From Acidimicrobiales bacterium (GTDB lineage Bacteria > Actinomycetota > Acidimicrobiia > Acidimicrobiales > Acidimicrobilacustridaceae): a stretch of 49,175 nt of DNA. The notes under the pieces were generated by a model, which saw only the letters and a list, made by a program, of their open reading frames with translations, was not told where the DNA came from and did not search any database. Shown here in pieces: positions 17,001 to 24,436 of the stretch (position 1 is the stretch's first letter; each line of letters opens with the position of its first letter). The stretch is from NCBI GenBank assembly GCA_026419545.1, contig JANZZE010000002.1, forward strand, positions 1 through 49,175, given 5' to 3'. The translations under genes and the position numbers were made by a program.

Positions 17001-17537
17001 CTCATCGATGTCGCGGTGAAGAACCAGGACAACCGGGAACACGACATCTTCGATTCCGATGACTATTTCCAGGATCACGGCGGCATGATCGCAACGATCC
17101 GTTCTTTAACCGGGGCTGACCCGCGAGCGTGGTTTGGTGATTCGTCCGATCCGTCTCGACCTGTGGTGCGGTCGCTTGCCGAGGAAGCGGCCCGTGTTGT
17201 TCGCACCCGTGTCATCAACCCTCGTTGGATCGAGGCGATGCAGCGGCACGGCTACAAGGGTGCCGCCGAGATGGCTGCGACAGTCGACTTCTTGTTCGGT
17301 TACGACGCGACCGCTCGGGTTGTCGATGACTGGATGTATGAAAAGGTCACCGCGGCTTACGTTGCTGATCCCGGCGTGCGCAAGTTTTTTGGTGAGTCGA
17401 ACCCCTGGGCGTTGCGTTCGATCGCGGAGCGGCTGCTTGAAGCATGGGAGCGGGGCATGTGGAGCGCGTCGGACGAATCACTCGAAGTCTTGCGACATGC
17501 CGTGCTCGAAGCCGAAGGGTGGGAGGAGCAGCGGTGA
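14007..17537 (+). CDS. cobN: Cobaltochelatase large subunit CobN
   Basis: CobN (1176 aa) is the porphyrin/corrin-binding H-subunit that inserts Co2+ into hydrogenobyrinic acid a,c-diamide at the expense of ATP. Family blocks are IALVLSAYPTKRSRLGNAVG, VHLGKHGTLEWLPGK, FVVNDPGEGSQAKRRAHA, REHDIFDSDDYFQDHGGM and NPRWIEAMQRHGYKGAAEM. Length is normal to slightly short. It overlaps the 2Fe-2S protein and the chelatase ATPase subunit by 4 bp each. CobN implies late (aerobic-route) cobalt insertion. Confidence 0.93.
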   Translation: MILYVTNVDTEILALRVAIESLPAGFAVVRAKQPWNFDATRDLDGARCVLVRLLRGRRAWEDGFDSLRAHCVHAGIPFLAFGGEAVPDAELAALSTVPASIHTEAFRYLVQGGPVNFANLLRFVADTVLFEGFGFEPPTEVPEHGIWYETSGFGGLRPRIGVVFYRAHLVAGNTQFVADLCGELERRGANVVALWCYSLRGEAGAPVLEMLRERGVEVLVTTVLASGGSAAGAGIAGGAGGLDGDEWDASALAALDIPIIQAPSSGQSSQEWLDSPAGLGPYDATSGIAIPEFDGRIIGPTFAFNELVDDGDDLGNEVHAYRTVGDRVARVAGLALRYARLRRTPPAERKIALVLSAYPTKRSRLGNAVGLDTPASAIRIIDALIDAGYRVTRRPASGDALMAELADGLTYEAEALTPKQLAIAVGGLDVESYRSWFATLPDDARTEIERVWGPPPGRQRVHDGKLMFSGVDLGNVIVAIQPPRGYGDDPVAVYHSPNLPPAHHYLAFYRWLDEMWGADAIVHLGKHGTLEWLPGKPLALSASCWPDAALGDVPFFYPFVVNDPGEGSQAKRRAHAVVIDHLLPPMTRADTYDELAEIEQLFDEYSQIQSLDPAKLPALRSKIWQTLTDASIDRDLGLDAQPDGDEFDDVIASVDGYLCGLKDAQIRGGLHVLGEPPSGTALIELVLAITRLGHGRIPSLRDTVAAELGVDRHDPLALDAIEARARAMVEAAAARGWHPDVDEPPVLQWVCSWLVPNLLRATDEITNLLAGLDGRYVPAGPSGTLTRGGAHVLPTGRNFYSLDPKALPSQLSWDVGVRLADALLERHLAETGSYPRSVGLVLWGTALMRTQGDDVSEALALLGIRPVWEAESRRVVGLEPIPLDELGRPRIDVTLRISGFFRDAFPNLVHLVDDAVRLAASLDEDPDDNYVRAHGADDPRIYGPTPGAYGVGLLSALEQRSWRDDRDLAEIYLVWSGYSYGRHGFGVPDRAAMERRFALIDVAVKNQDNREHDIFDSDDYFQDHGGMIATIRSLTGADPRAWFGDSSDPSRPVVRSLAEEAARVVRTRVINPRWIEAMQRHGYKGAAEMAATVDFLFGYDATARVVDDWMYEKVTAAYVADPGVRKFFGESNPWALRSIAERLLEAWERGMWSASDESLEVLRHAVLEAEGWEEQR

Positions 17538-19456
17538 CCCAGCGCCTCCCCTTTGCCGCGGTTGTCGGTCAGGAGGCGGCCAAGCGAGCCTTGTTGCTCG
17601 CCGCAGTGGAACCGTTGCTGGGCGGTGTGTTGTTGCGGGGCGACAAGGGTTCTGCCAAGACAACCCTGGCCCGGGGGCTCGCGGAGCTTTTGCCTGGTGA
17701 TGCGCCGTTCGTAGAGCTCCCATTGGGGGCCAGTGAGGACCGGGTGCTCGGCTCGCTGGATCTCACCGAGTTGCTGGCCAATGCGCAGCCCGTGTTCCGG
17801 CCGGGCTTGTTGTCGGCAGCGCATAGTGGAGTCCTGTATGTCGACGAGATCAACTTGCTCGCCGACCATCTGGTCGATGCGCTGCTGGATGTCGCAGTAT
17901 CGGGGATCAATCGGGTCGAGCGTGACGGGGTCTCGCACACCCATCCGGCGCGCTTTGTGCTTGTTGCGTCGATGAACCCGGAGGAGGGTGAACTACGGCC
18001 CCAGCTGCTCGACCGGTTCGGGCTTGCTGTCGATGTCCAGGCGCCGGCCGATGTTGCATCGCGGGTCGAGGCGGTCCGTCGCCAACTCGCAGCTGACTGG
18101 TCAGCTGTTGCCGATGGCTACGACGCTTTGACCGAGGACTTCCGGGCCCAGATCGGACGGGCCCGTGATCTGGGCGTGGCGGTACCTGACCACGTGCTTC
18201 AGGTCGCGAGCGCGCTTGCGCTCGAGGTTGGTGCCGAGGGCCTGCGCGCCGACCTGATGTTGGTTCGCGCAGCACGGGCGAATGCGGCGCTTGATGGCCG
18301 GGACCGCGTGACAACAGACGACGTGCGCCGAGTCGCTGCGCTCGTCCTGGCGCATCGCCGTAGGCGGCGCCCGTTCGATACGCCTGGTATCGAGCAGGAG
18401 GAACTCGACGACGCGTTCGCCCGCGCTCTGGCTACAGATCCGTTGAACGCGAATGGCAAAGCGTCTTATGAGCCCGGTGCTGCCGGTGGTCGACCTCGAG
18501 ATCGCACGGCTCTGGCCTCCGCCTTGGATGGTGCGGGTTCTGGTGACGCCAGCGCTGGTGACGGATCTACGACAGCCCCGAGGCCGGAGCCAGGGTCAGA
18601 CTCCGGTCCGGCGCAAGGGCTGAGCAACGGTGGCTCCGCTCCGGTTGACCGTCTCGATCGTGCATCGGAGGGCCTCGCTGGTCATCTCACGCTGCCGCAG
18701 GTGACGACGGTGGGGCAGCGCGGGCTGAGCGGTCGTGGCGTGACAGTTGATAGCCACCGTGGCCGGAAGATCCGGGCTTCTACTACCGACGTTGGCCCAG
18801 CTGACCCGTTGGCCTCGGCGATCGCGCTGGCTTCTCGGCGCGCGGTCCACGGTGATCCCTCGGCTCATCCCCAACCGGACGATCTGCGCACCGTTGTCAG
18901 GGAACAGCAGAGCGCAACGCTGATCGTCTTCGCGCTTGACGCATCGGGCTCGATGGGCGTCGAACACCGTATGGCCGTCACCAAGGCCGCGGTCTTGGGG
19001 CTGCTCACCGATGCGTACCGGCGCCGCTGCCGAGTCGCGGTTGTTACGTTCCGCGATGACGAGGCAGTGACGGTGTTGCGGCCGACCGGTTCAGTCGAAG
19101 TGGCCAGGGCTCGGCTCGAAGAACTCCGCACTGGAGGGACATCTCCCATCGCGGCGGGACTTCGGGAGGCGGCGAGATTGGTCGATGCCTCGGCGCGCGG
19201 ACAGCACGCCGTGATCGTGCTCGTCACCGATGGACGGGCAACTGGATCCGGGATGGCGTCGCGGGATGCGATCAAGGACGCGATCGACACGGCAGCAGGG
19301 CTCGTGCGACGTGGCATCGGGCTCGTCGTGCTCGACAGCGAGCATGGGCCGGTCCGACTTGGGTTCGCACGCCAGCTCGCGGCTGAATCAGGCGCGACGC
19401 TGCTCGCACTCGACGATCTGGATCCACCATCCGAAGCCGTTGTTCCGCAACGGTGA
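17534..19456 (+). CDS. ChlI/ChlD-type putative cobaltochelatase subunit (AAA+ and VWA)
   Basis: The 640-aa protein begins at GTG 17534, overlapping the cobN stop. The N-terminal AAA+ domain has Walker A GDKGSAKTT, Walker B VLYVDEINLL and VASMNPEEGELRPQLLDRFG. A Gly/Pro/Ser-rich acidic linker (about 310-440) follows, then a C-terminal VWA domain with the MIDAS motif DASGSMG and VTDGRATG. This is a fused I+D subunit of a Mg-chelatase-like complex. In many actinobacteria such a protein replaces CobS and CobT as the ATPase partner of CobN, and the 4-bp coupling to cobN supports that. Mg-chelatase function is unlikely because no bch/chl genes are nearby. Confidence 0.9.
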   Translation: MTQRLPFAAVVGQEAAKRALLLAAVEPLLGGVLLRGDKGSAKTTLARGLAELLPGDAPFVELPLGASEDRVLGSLDLTELLANAQPVFRPGLLSAAHSGVLYVDEINLLADHLVDALLDVAVSGINRVERDGVSHTHPARFVLVASMNPEEGELRPQLLDRFGLAVDVQAPADVASRVEAVRRQLAADWSAVADGYDALTEDFRAQIGRARDLGVAVPDHVLQVASALALEVGAEGLRADLMLVRAARANAALDGRDRVTTDDVRRVAALVLAHRRRRRPFDTPGIEQEELDDAFARALATDPLNANGKASYEPGAAGGRPRDRTALASALDGAGSGDASAGDGSTTAPRPEPGSDSGPAQGLSNGGSAPVDRLDRASEGLAGHLTLPQVTTVGQRGLSGRGVTVDSHRGRKIRASTTDVGPADPLASAIALASRRAVHGDPSAHPQPDDLRTVVREQQSATLIVFALDASGSMGVEHRMAVTKAAVLGLLTDAYRRRCRVAVVTFRDDEAVTVLRPTGSVEVARARLEELRTGGTSPIAAGLREAARLVDASARGQHAVIVLVTDGRATGSGMASRDAIKDAIDTAAGLVRRGIGLVVLDSEHGPVRLGFARQLAAESGATLLALDDLDPPSEAVVPQR

Positions 19457-20055
19457 AACAACACCTGGGAGTCAGGATGCCCGAACGTTCCCCCGACGAC
19501 ATCCCGACCGAGGACCCGCGGCCTGACGGGCTCCGCCGTGTCCCATCCCTCGTTCTCGTCAACACAGGACCGGGAAAAGGGAAGACGTCTGCGGCCATCG
19601 GTGTGGTCGTGCGAGCGGTGGCGCAAGGCTGGCCAGTTGCTGTCGTGCAATTCCTCAAGTCGGGGAAGTGGCGCACCGGCGAGGAGAAGATCTGCCGGCA
19701 ACTCGGTGTCGACTGGTGGGCACAAGGGGAGGGTTTCACCTGGGACTCCGCTGATCTCAGCGTCGACCAAGCGGTCGCTGCTGGGGCATGGCGCCACGCC
19801 CGATCGATCATTACTGGTGGCGAGTACGGCCTCGTCGTGCTCGATGAGATCACGTACCCGATCAACTGGGGATGGATCGACCTCGAGGAGGTCATCGAGA
19901 CGATCAGGACCCGCCCCGAGCGGGTGAACGTCGTGTTGACCGGTCGCAACGCACCCGCTTCGCTGATCGAGATCGCCGACACGGTCTCAGAGATTGCAAA
20001 CGTCAAGCACGCGTACCAATCCGGGATCCGGGCAAAGAAGGGCATCGACTACTGA
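19453..20055 (+). CDS. cobO: Cob(I)yrinic acid a,c-diamide adenosyltransferase
   Basis: CobO/BtuR (200 aa) attaches the 5'-deoxyadenosyl group to Co(I). It has the P-loop NTGPGKGKTSAAIG, QFLKSGKWRTGEE, VVLDEITYPINWGW and NVVLTGRNAP, ending in the typical VKHAYQSGIRAKKGIDY. The first 30 residues are a polar extension. GTG 19453 overlaps the upstream stop. It is the last gene of the riboswitch-headed run, and its last codons and stop are duplicated just downstream (see the 33-bp repeat). Confidence 0.92.
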   Translation: MKQHLGVRMPERSPDDIPTEDPRPDGLRRVPSLVLVNTGPGKGKTSAAIGVVVRAVAQGWPVAVVQFLKSGKWRTGEEKICRQLGVDWWAQGEGFTWDSADLSVDQAVAAGAWRHARSIITGGEYGLVVLDEITYPINWGWIDLEEVIETIRTRPERVNVVLTGRNAPASLIEIADTVSEIANVKHAYQSGIRAKKGIDY

Positions 20056-20108
20056 GGATCGGTGTGTCGGTCGGTCATCGACTACTGAGTATTGGAGTGT
20101 CGGTCGGG
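20043..20108 (+). repeat. 33-bp tandem duplication covering the cobO stop codon
   Basis: Units 20043-20075 and 20076-20108 share CATCGACTACTGAG and GTGTCGGTCGG with a few changes. The period is 11 codons, so the second copy repeats the codons for Ile-Asp-Tyr and the TGA in the same frame (20086-20088). Confidence 0.8.
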
Positions 20109-20161
20109 CATCGGTGGCCCGCGCGGGTAGGTCGCCTGAGCTACGAAGGGATTCGATTTTG

Positions 20162-20719
20162 ATGGGAACGCTCTGGTACCTCGCCAATTGTTCCCTGGAT
20201 GGGTTCACCGAGGACGAGTCCGGGTCTTTCGACTGGTCGGCGCCCGACGAAGAGCTGCACCGCTTCTACAACGATCTGATGGCAGGAATCGGGTTCCAGC
20301 TGCTCGGTCGGCGTATGTACGAGACGATGGCGGTGTGGGAGACCGATCCGTCGTTCGTGGCTCTGTCTCCGGTGCTTGCGGAATTCGCCGCGGCCTGGCA
20401 GGACTCCGACAAGATCGTGTATTCGTCGACCTTGACTGAACCCATCACGGCGCGGACCCGGATCTCCTCCAGCTTTGATGTCAGAGAGATCGAATCGCTC
20501 AAAGCATCGACTGCGGCCGATCTCTTGGTGAGCGGTCCCGAGCTGGCGGGCCATGCGTTGCGCGCTGGGCTCGTCGACCGCATTGGCCTCGTACTTGTGC
20601 CGGTGATCATTGGTGGTGGGAAACCAGCGCTTCCTCCTGGTCTGCGTCTCGAGTTGGAGCTTGTGGACCACCGGCGATTCGGTAACGGCTCGGTGTATGT
20701 CGCCTACCGCCCGCGTTGA
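20162..20719 (+). CDS. Dihydrofolate reductase/RibD C-terminal-like protein
   Basis: This 185-aa protein of the RibD_C/YwjB family starts MGTLWYLANCSLDGF, the usual first strand and SLDG motif. It continues with LGRRMYETM, DKIVYSSTL, LLVSGPELAGHALRAGLVD and PVIIGGGKPALP, all family blocks. Such enzymes are small NADPH-binding reductases of mostly unknown substrate. An AAGGG lies about 11 bp before ATG 20162. It stands alone after the cobalamin operon. Confidence 0.8.
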   Translation: MGTLWYLANCSLDGFTEDESGSFDWSAPDEELHRFYNDLMAGIGFQLLGRRMYETMAVWETDPSFVALSPVLAEFAAAWQDSDKIVYSSTLTEPITARTRISSSFDVREIESLKASTAADLLVSGPELAGHALRAGLVDRIGLVLVPVIIGGGKPALPPGLRLELELVDHRRFGNGSVYVAYRPR

Positions 20720-20907
20720 GCGAGGAGCTTCGCGGTTCCGGTCAGATCGGTTATGTAACTGCGGCGCACGGCGTCCTGTACGCGTTGTGACGTGGCGGAG
20801 TTGTTCGGCTGGCACATCGCTCATGGTGATGAGAATGCGGCCCGCGTCCATTGGTTCGCTGTCGGCATCGCTTGGCTGGGGGGTGGTGTCTGTGCGAGCA
20901 TCCAGCC

Positions 20908-21396
20908 GTGCCTGAGGAGCGGATCGAAGTCCAAAGAGCCATAGCGGCGGACCCGTCGACGATCTTTCGCACGCTGTGCGATCCGCAGGGACATGTCGCG
21001 ATCGACAGCTCAGGGATGCTGATGGCCGCCACCGGGGATCCAGTGACCGCGGTTGGGGACACGTTCACCGTGCACATGGATCGGGAAGCGCTGAACGATT
21101 TCCCCTTGGGGCTTTATGACGTGACGATCCGGATCGTGACCTACGAACAGGATCGTGAGATCTCCTGGGTTGTCGAAGGGCAGCTCAATCTGGGCCACCG
21201 ATATGGTTACCGGCTTGAGCCGATCGATGGGGGCACATTGGTGACCTCGTATTACGACTGGTCCGAGGTGGACCAGTCCTGGAAGGACTCGGGAATCTTC
21301 CCGGTCATCCCCGAATCAGCGTTACGTGCCACACTCGGCATCCTGGCGCGCACCGTTGCACCCGGCCGCCCCCGACCGGACGCGCTCGCGCTTTGA
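20908..21396 (+). CDS. SRPBCC (START/Bet v 1-like) protein
   Basis: This 162-aa frame starts at GTG 20908. It opens with IEVQRAIAADPSTIFRTLCDPQGHVAIDSSG, the beta-strand and helix start of polyketide-cyclase/SRPBCC proteins. It continues with GDTFTVHMDREAL and GTLVTSYYDWSEV. The fold forms a cavity for small hydrophobic ligands. No catalytic residues can be assigned and the substrate is unknown. The 190 bp between it and the previous gene shows no convincing feature. Confidence 0.7.
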   Translation: MPEERIEVQRAIAADPSTIFRTLCDPQGHVAIDSSGMLMAATGDPVTAVGDTFTVHMDREALNDFPLGLYDVTIRIVTYEQDREISWVVEGQLNLGHRYGYRLEPIDGGTLVTSYYDWSEVDQSWKDSGIFPVIPESALRATLGILARTVAPGRPRPDALAL

Positions 21397-21506
21397 CCTG
21401 TTGGCCGTTTCCAGCGGGGGCAGTGGCTGCCGGATTCGTCAGCGACTGCCGGCGCTCGGCGAGATGCACTAGTCAATGCCCAAGGGGAACGCACTGGAGT
21501 GGGACC

Positions 21507-22382
21507 CTACGAGGTCTGTTGGCTGACACGGTTGCGGAAGGCTGCGATATCGACGGTCCGCATCGACGCTGACTGGCTCGCGGTGGCGAGCAACCGACCA
21601 TTCTGGCTCCACAGGTGCGCGGCCCCATGACCGTAATCGCCGACCGCAAGGTGGGGCCGCAGGTCGACCAATACCCATTCGGTCTCGTCGAACGCACCGA
21701 TGCGGATCGAATTGTCGAGGCTGATGCCGAAGGCCATGACCCCGCAGGCCGCCGCGATCGACAGCGGTACGAGGTCGGCGATGTAGGCGATGATTGCGGG
21801 TGTCAGCGGCGCACGGTCACACCGTCGGACCCATAGGCACAAGCGTCCTGGTCCCGGGTCGGGGTGCTGACGGATCTCGGGCTCGCGGAACTCGATGACT
21901 GCCGCGAACCCTGATCCCCCTGACGGAAGGGGAAACGGATTGTCGATGCCGAGGCGGCGGGTCAGAACAGCGAACGGGTTCGAGGGCTCGGACGCATCAG
22001 GTGGATCGACCGTCGGCGCGTTCTCGAACACGCCCTTGAGGCCTTCGGCTCGGTGATGGCCAGTTGCCCCGAGCGAGGCGAACATGACGTCGCCAGCAGC
22101 GTCGGTGCCGGTGACCCGCACCTGGTTGGTGCGGCGGCCAGGCGCCAGTACCTCTGCGGTCACCTTGATGTCCGCGCCTGGAGGAGCAGTTGAAACGAAC
22201 TGGGTCGTCATCCACAACGCCGGTCGTTCGGAGAGCAACTCGGCGGCGGTGATCGACGCGGCGATAGCTGTTCCACCGTAGAGATGGCCATCGAGGCGAG
22301 CGAGGTGGTTCTCCACCCGGAAGTGGTAGTGGCCAGGTTCGTCGCCCGGCCGCAGACCGAGAAACTCAGCATCAGATTGCAT
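21507..22382 (-). CDS. Acyl-CoA thioesterase-like (double hot-dog) protein
   Basis: The 291-aa protein has two hot-dog-like halves. The first holds HLYGGTAIAASITAAELL and TTQFVSTAPPGADIKVTAEVLAPGR. The second holds VRRCDRAPLTPAIIAYIADLVPLSIAAACG and LVDLRPHLAVGDYGHGAAHLWSQNGRLLATA. This matches the TesB-like thioesterase superfamily common in actinobacterial lipid metabolism, which hydrolyses acyl-CoA. The substrate is not predictable. It is transcribed convergently with the SRPBCC gene. Confidence 0.75.
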   Translation of the reverse strand: MQSDAEFLGLRPGDEPGHYHFRVENHLARLDGHLYGGTAIAASITAAELLSERPALWMTTQFVSTAPPGADIKVTAEVLAPGRRTNQVRVTGTDAAGDVMFASLGATGHHRAEGLKGVFENAPTVDPPDASEPSNPFAVLTRRLGIDNPFPLPSGGSGFAAVIEFREPEIRQHPDPGPGRLCLWVRRCDRAPLTPAIIAYIADLVPLSIAAACGVMAFGISLDNSIRIGAFDETEWVLVDLRPHLAVGDYGHGAAHLWSQNGRLLATASQSASMRTVDIAAFRNRVSQQTS

Positions 22383-22456
22383 GGCGCTTGACGCTAACCA
22401 CTCGGGGCATCGACTCCTGAACCGAAGGGCCGCTCAGGATTGGTACGATCCGTGTC

Positions 22457-22669
22457 GTGCCCTTGTACGAATATCGATGCCAGACGTGCGGCGTGACCTT
22501 TGAGCAACGCCGCCCGATGAGCGAGTCCGACGCGGCCGCGGTCTGCCCTGAGGGTCATGTTGGCGCTCGTCGCTTGCTTTCGGTTTTTGCTTCCGTGGGC
22601 GCTTCGGTCAACGAGACCGCGCCGCCGCAAGGACCTTGTGGCAGTTCGTGCGCGTGCTATCCGGGTTGA
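22457..22669 (+). CDS. FmdB-family zinc-ribbon protein
   Basis: This short 70-aa protein starts MPLYEYRCQTCGVTFE, the invariant start of FmdB/CxxC_CxxC_SSSS putative regulators. A second Cys lies in AVCPEGH. The tail PCGSSCACYPG carries three more Cys, a common C-terminal feature of the family. The start is GTG 22457. Its function (regulator, or quality factor in formamidase/nitrile clusters) is not known. Confidence 0.8.
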   Translation: MPLYEYRCQTCGVTFEQRRPMSESDAAAVCPEGHVGARRLLSVFASVGASVNETAPPQGPCGSSCACYPG

Positions 22670-22770
22670 TCTGACCGGGGCAGTGATGTGATCCGGTTGG
22701 CGCGGGCTCGTGCGCATCGCCGGGTTGACCGTTCGCCAGGCGCAACAGGGCGGGCGGTAGCGTCCCTCGG

Positions 22771-23589
22771 GTGAGCTTTCGCGACGACACGACGGTAAGG
22801 CGGGTAGGCGACACGTCCTTCGAGGCAGCCATCGAGCCCGGGTGGGATATCGCGGGGAACGCCAACGGTGGCTACCTGCTGGCGATCATCGCCCGGGCAA
22901 TCACCGAAGCAACCGGCAAGCCACATCCCGTGACCATGACGGCCCACTATCTGGCGCCCGGCAAGGTTGGCCCGGTCGTCATCGAGGTCGAGTCGGTCCG
23001 GATCGGCAACCGCCACGCGACCGCGACAGCCAAGATGCTCGTCGGTGACCAGCCGATCATCGTGGCACTCGGCACGACCACCACCCTTGACGTCGCTCCG
23101 GAGCCGTTGCTGGTGGACGCCTCGCCGCCAGCGCTCCCGTCACCGGAGGATTGCGTCCTAATGCGGCCGATGAAGCCGTCGGGTGACCACGACCGCGTCC
23201 CGTCGTTTGTGGACCAGGTCGACCTTCGGCTTCATCCCGAAGACGCGGGCTTCATCGAGGGCGCCGTGACCGGCAAGGCCCGTGTGCGCGGCTGGTTCCG
23301 CTTTCGCGATGACGAGGAGGTCGATCCGCTGGGCTTGCTCGTTGCAGTCGACGGATTTCCCCCGACGATTTTCAACGCCGCGCTCCCGGTCGGGTGGACG
23401 CCAACCGTCGAGCTCACGGCTCATGTACGCGCAGTGCCGCAGCCGGGTTGGCTCCGGTGCTCGTTCTCAACTCGGTTCGTCACGGGCGGCTATCTCGAGG
23501 AGGACGGTGAAGTGTGGGACGCTTCGGGGCGGCTCATTGCCCAGTCACGTCAGCTCGCACTGGTGCCGCGTGGCGGCACCAGTGCTTAG
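22771..23589 (+). CDS. Thioesterase family protein (double hot-dog)
   Basis: The 272-aa protein starts with GTG. Family signs are GWDIAGNANGGYLLAIIARA in the first half, PHPVTMTAHYLAPGKVGPV, and ELTAHVRAVPQPGWLRC plus GYLEEDGEVWDASGRLIAQSRQL in the second. The ending EVWDASGRLIAQSRQ is typical of acyl-CoA thioesterase (TesB-like, 4HBT_3) proteins. It probably hydrolyses an acyl-CoA. It converges with the TetR gene to its right. Confidence 0.75.
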   Translation: MSFRDDTTVRRVGDTSFEAAIEPGWDIAGNANGGYLLAIIARAITEATGKPHPVTMTAHYLAPGKVGPVVIEVESVRIGNRHATATAKMLVGDQPIIVALGTTTTLDVAPEPLLVDASPPALPSPEDCVLMRPMKPSGDHDRVPSFVDQVDLRLHPEDAGFIEGAVTGKARVRGWFRFRDDEEVDPLGLLVAVDGFPPTIFNAALPVGWTPTVELTAHVRAVPQPGWLRCSFSTRFVTGGYLEEDGEVWDASGRLIAQSRQLALVPRGGTSA

Positions 23590-23648
23590 CGTTGCCGCAG
23601 AAGTTGGAGTTCCAGCGGGGAAGATCGGAGCGGAAAGCAGGAGCAGTG

Positions 23649-24326
23649 TCAAGGCTGCGGCGCGATCAGTGCGGCCTCGAGCACGGCAACTACGTCGCTG
23701 GCATATGAGGCCGCCTCGTCGGATCCAAATTGGAGTACGGCCATCAGCAGCGACAGGCTGATCGCGACAAGACCGTTGGCTGTCGCCACCGGATCGATGT
23801 CGTCGCGTACAACGCCAGCAAGCTGGTCGGCGCGCAGCCGGTCAGCAATACCCTTGCGCAGTTCCCGAAGCGCCGGTATCTCCGCCATACGCATCGTCGC
23901 ATGCGGTTCGAGGCCGGCAAGGACCCGGCGGGCAAGCGGGTGCCGTTCGACCGCCTCGACCAGTGTCAACAGCAGCGACTCGTTCCAGTGCCGATCGGTC
24001 GGTCCGACTTCGGTCAGGGGCACAGCTTCCTCGATCACGCCGGCTGCGTCCTCGTCGAGGGCGGCAAGGAAGAGCGCTTCTTTGTTCGGGAAGTACGCGT
24101 AGGTGATCGTTCCTCCAACGCCGGCGTCACGCGCGATGTCGGCGACTGACGTGGCTCGGAAGCCGTCGCGGGCGAACCGAGCGATGGCTGCGTCGAGGAT
24201 GGCCCTGCGGGTCTGGGCTCCTTTACCTTCGGTCGGACTGGGCTTGGTGGACACGCGGGTCCTCCCGGCACGAGCGTGCGTGCTGGGCTCCGGGCTGCTG
24301 GTCTTGGCCTTGGTCTGCGCAGCCAT
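23649..24326 (-). CDS. TetR/AcrR-family regulator of the adjacent hydrolase-BVMO-SDR operon
   Basis: The 225-aa regulator has an N-terminal HTH: GAQTRRAILDAAIARFARDG, then ATSVADIARDAGV and TYAYFPNKEALFLAAL. It is preceded by a 35-residue basic, disordered tail. ATG 24326 is chosen because the frame upstream of it runs through the palindromic operator and into the divergent gene. The ligand domain gives no clue to the effector. It faces the PF10118-BVMO-SDR operon across a 29-bp operator, so it probably represses both directions. Confidence 0.85.
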   Translation of the reverse strand: MAAQTKAKTSSPEPSTHARAGRTRVSTKPSPTEGKGAQTRRAILDAAIARFARDGFRATSVADIARDAGVGGTITYAYFPNKEALFLAALDEDAAGVIEEAVPLTEVGPTDRHWNESLLLTLVEAVERHPLARRVLAGLEPHATMRMAEIPALRELRKGIADRLRADQLAGVVRDDIDPVATANGLVAISLSLLMAVLQFGSDEAASYASDVVAVLEAALIAPQP

Positions 24327-24343
24327 CGTGACAAAGATAACAC

Positions 24344-24372
24344 AATTGAGTGTTTGAGAGAAATACTCAATT
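24344..24372. promoter_or_regulatory. TetR-type operator in divergent promoter
   Basis: Arms AATTGAGTGTTT (24344-24355) and AAATACTCAATT (24361-24372) match as inverted repeats with one mismatch and a 5-bp spacer. The right half overlaps a plausible promoter for the plus-strand operon: TTGAGA at 24355-24360 and TATCTT at 24377-24382, with a 16-bp spacer. Confidence 0.75.
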
Positions 24373-24436
24373 CGTTTATCTTGGCCTTGATGGCGCTGGT
24401 CCCGGAAACCGGGGCCCTGGATCGAGGGGGATGCCG

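Noticed and set aside
20792-20944. Short GTG-started frame before the SRPBCC gene
   Set aside because: About 50 codons, overlaps the SRPBCC start out of frame, and shows no family motif or ribosome-binding site.
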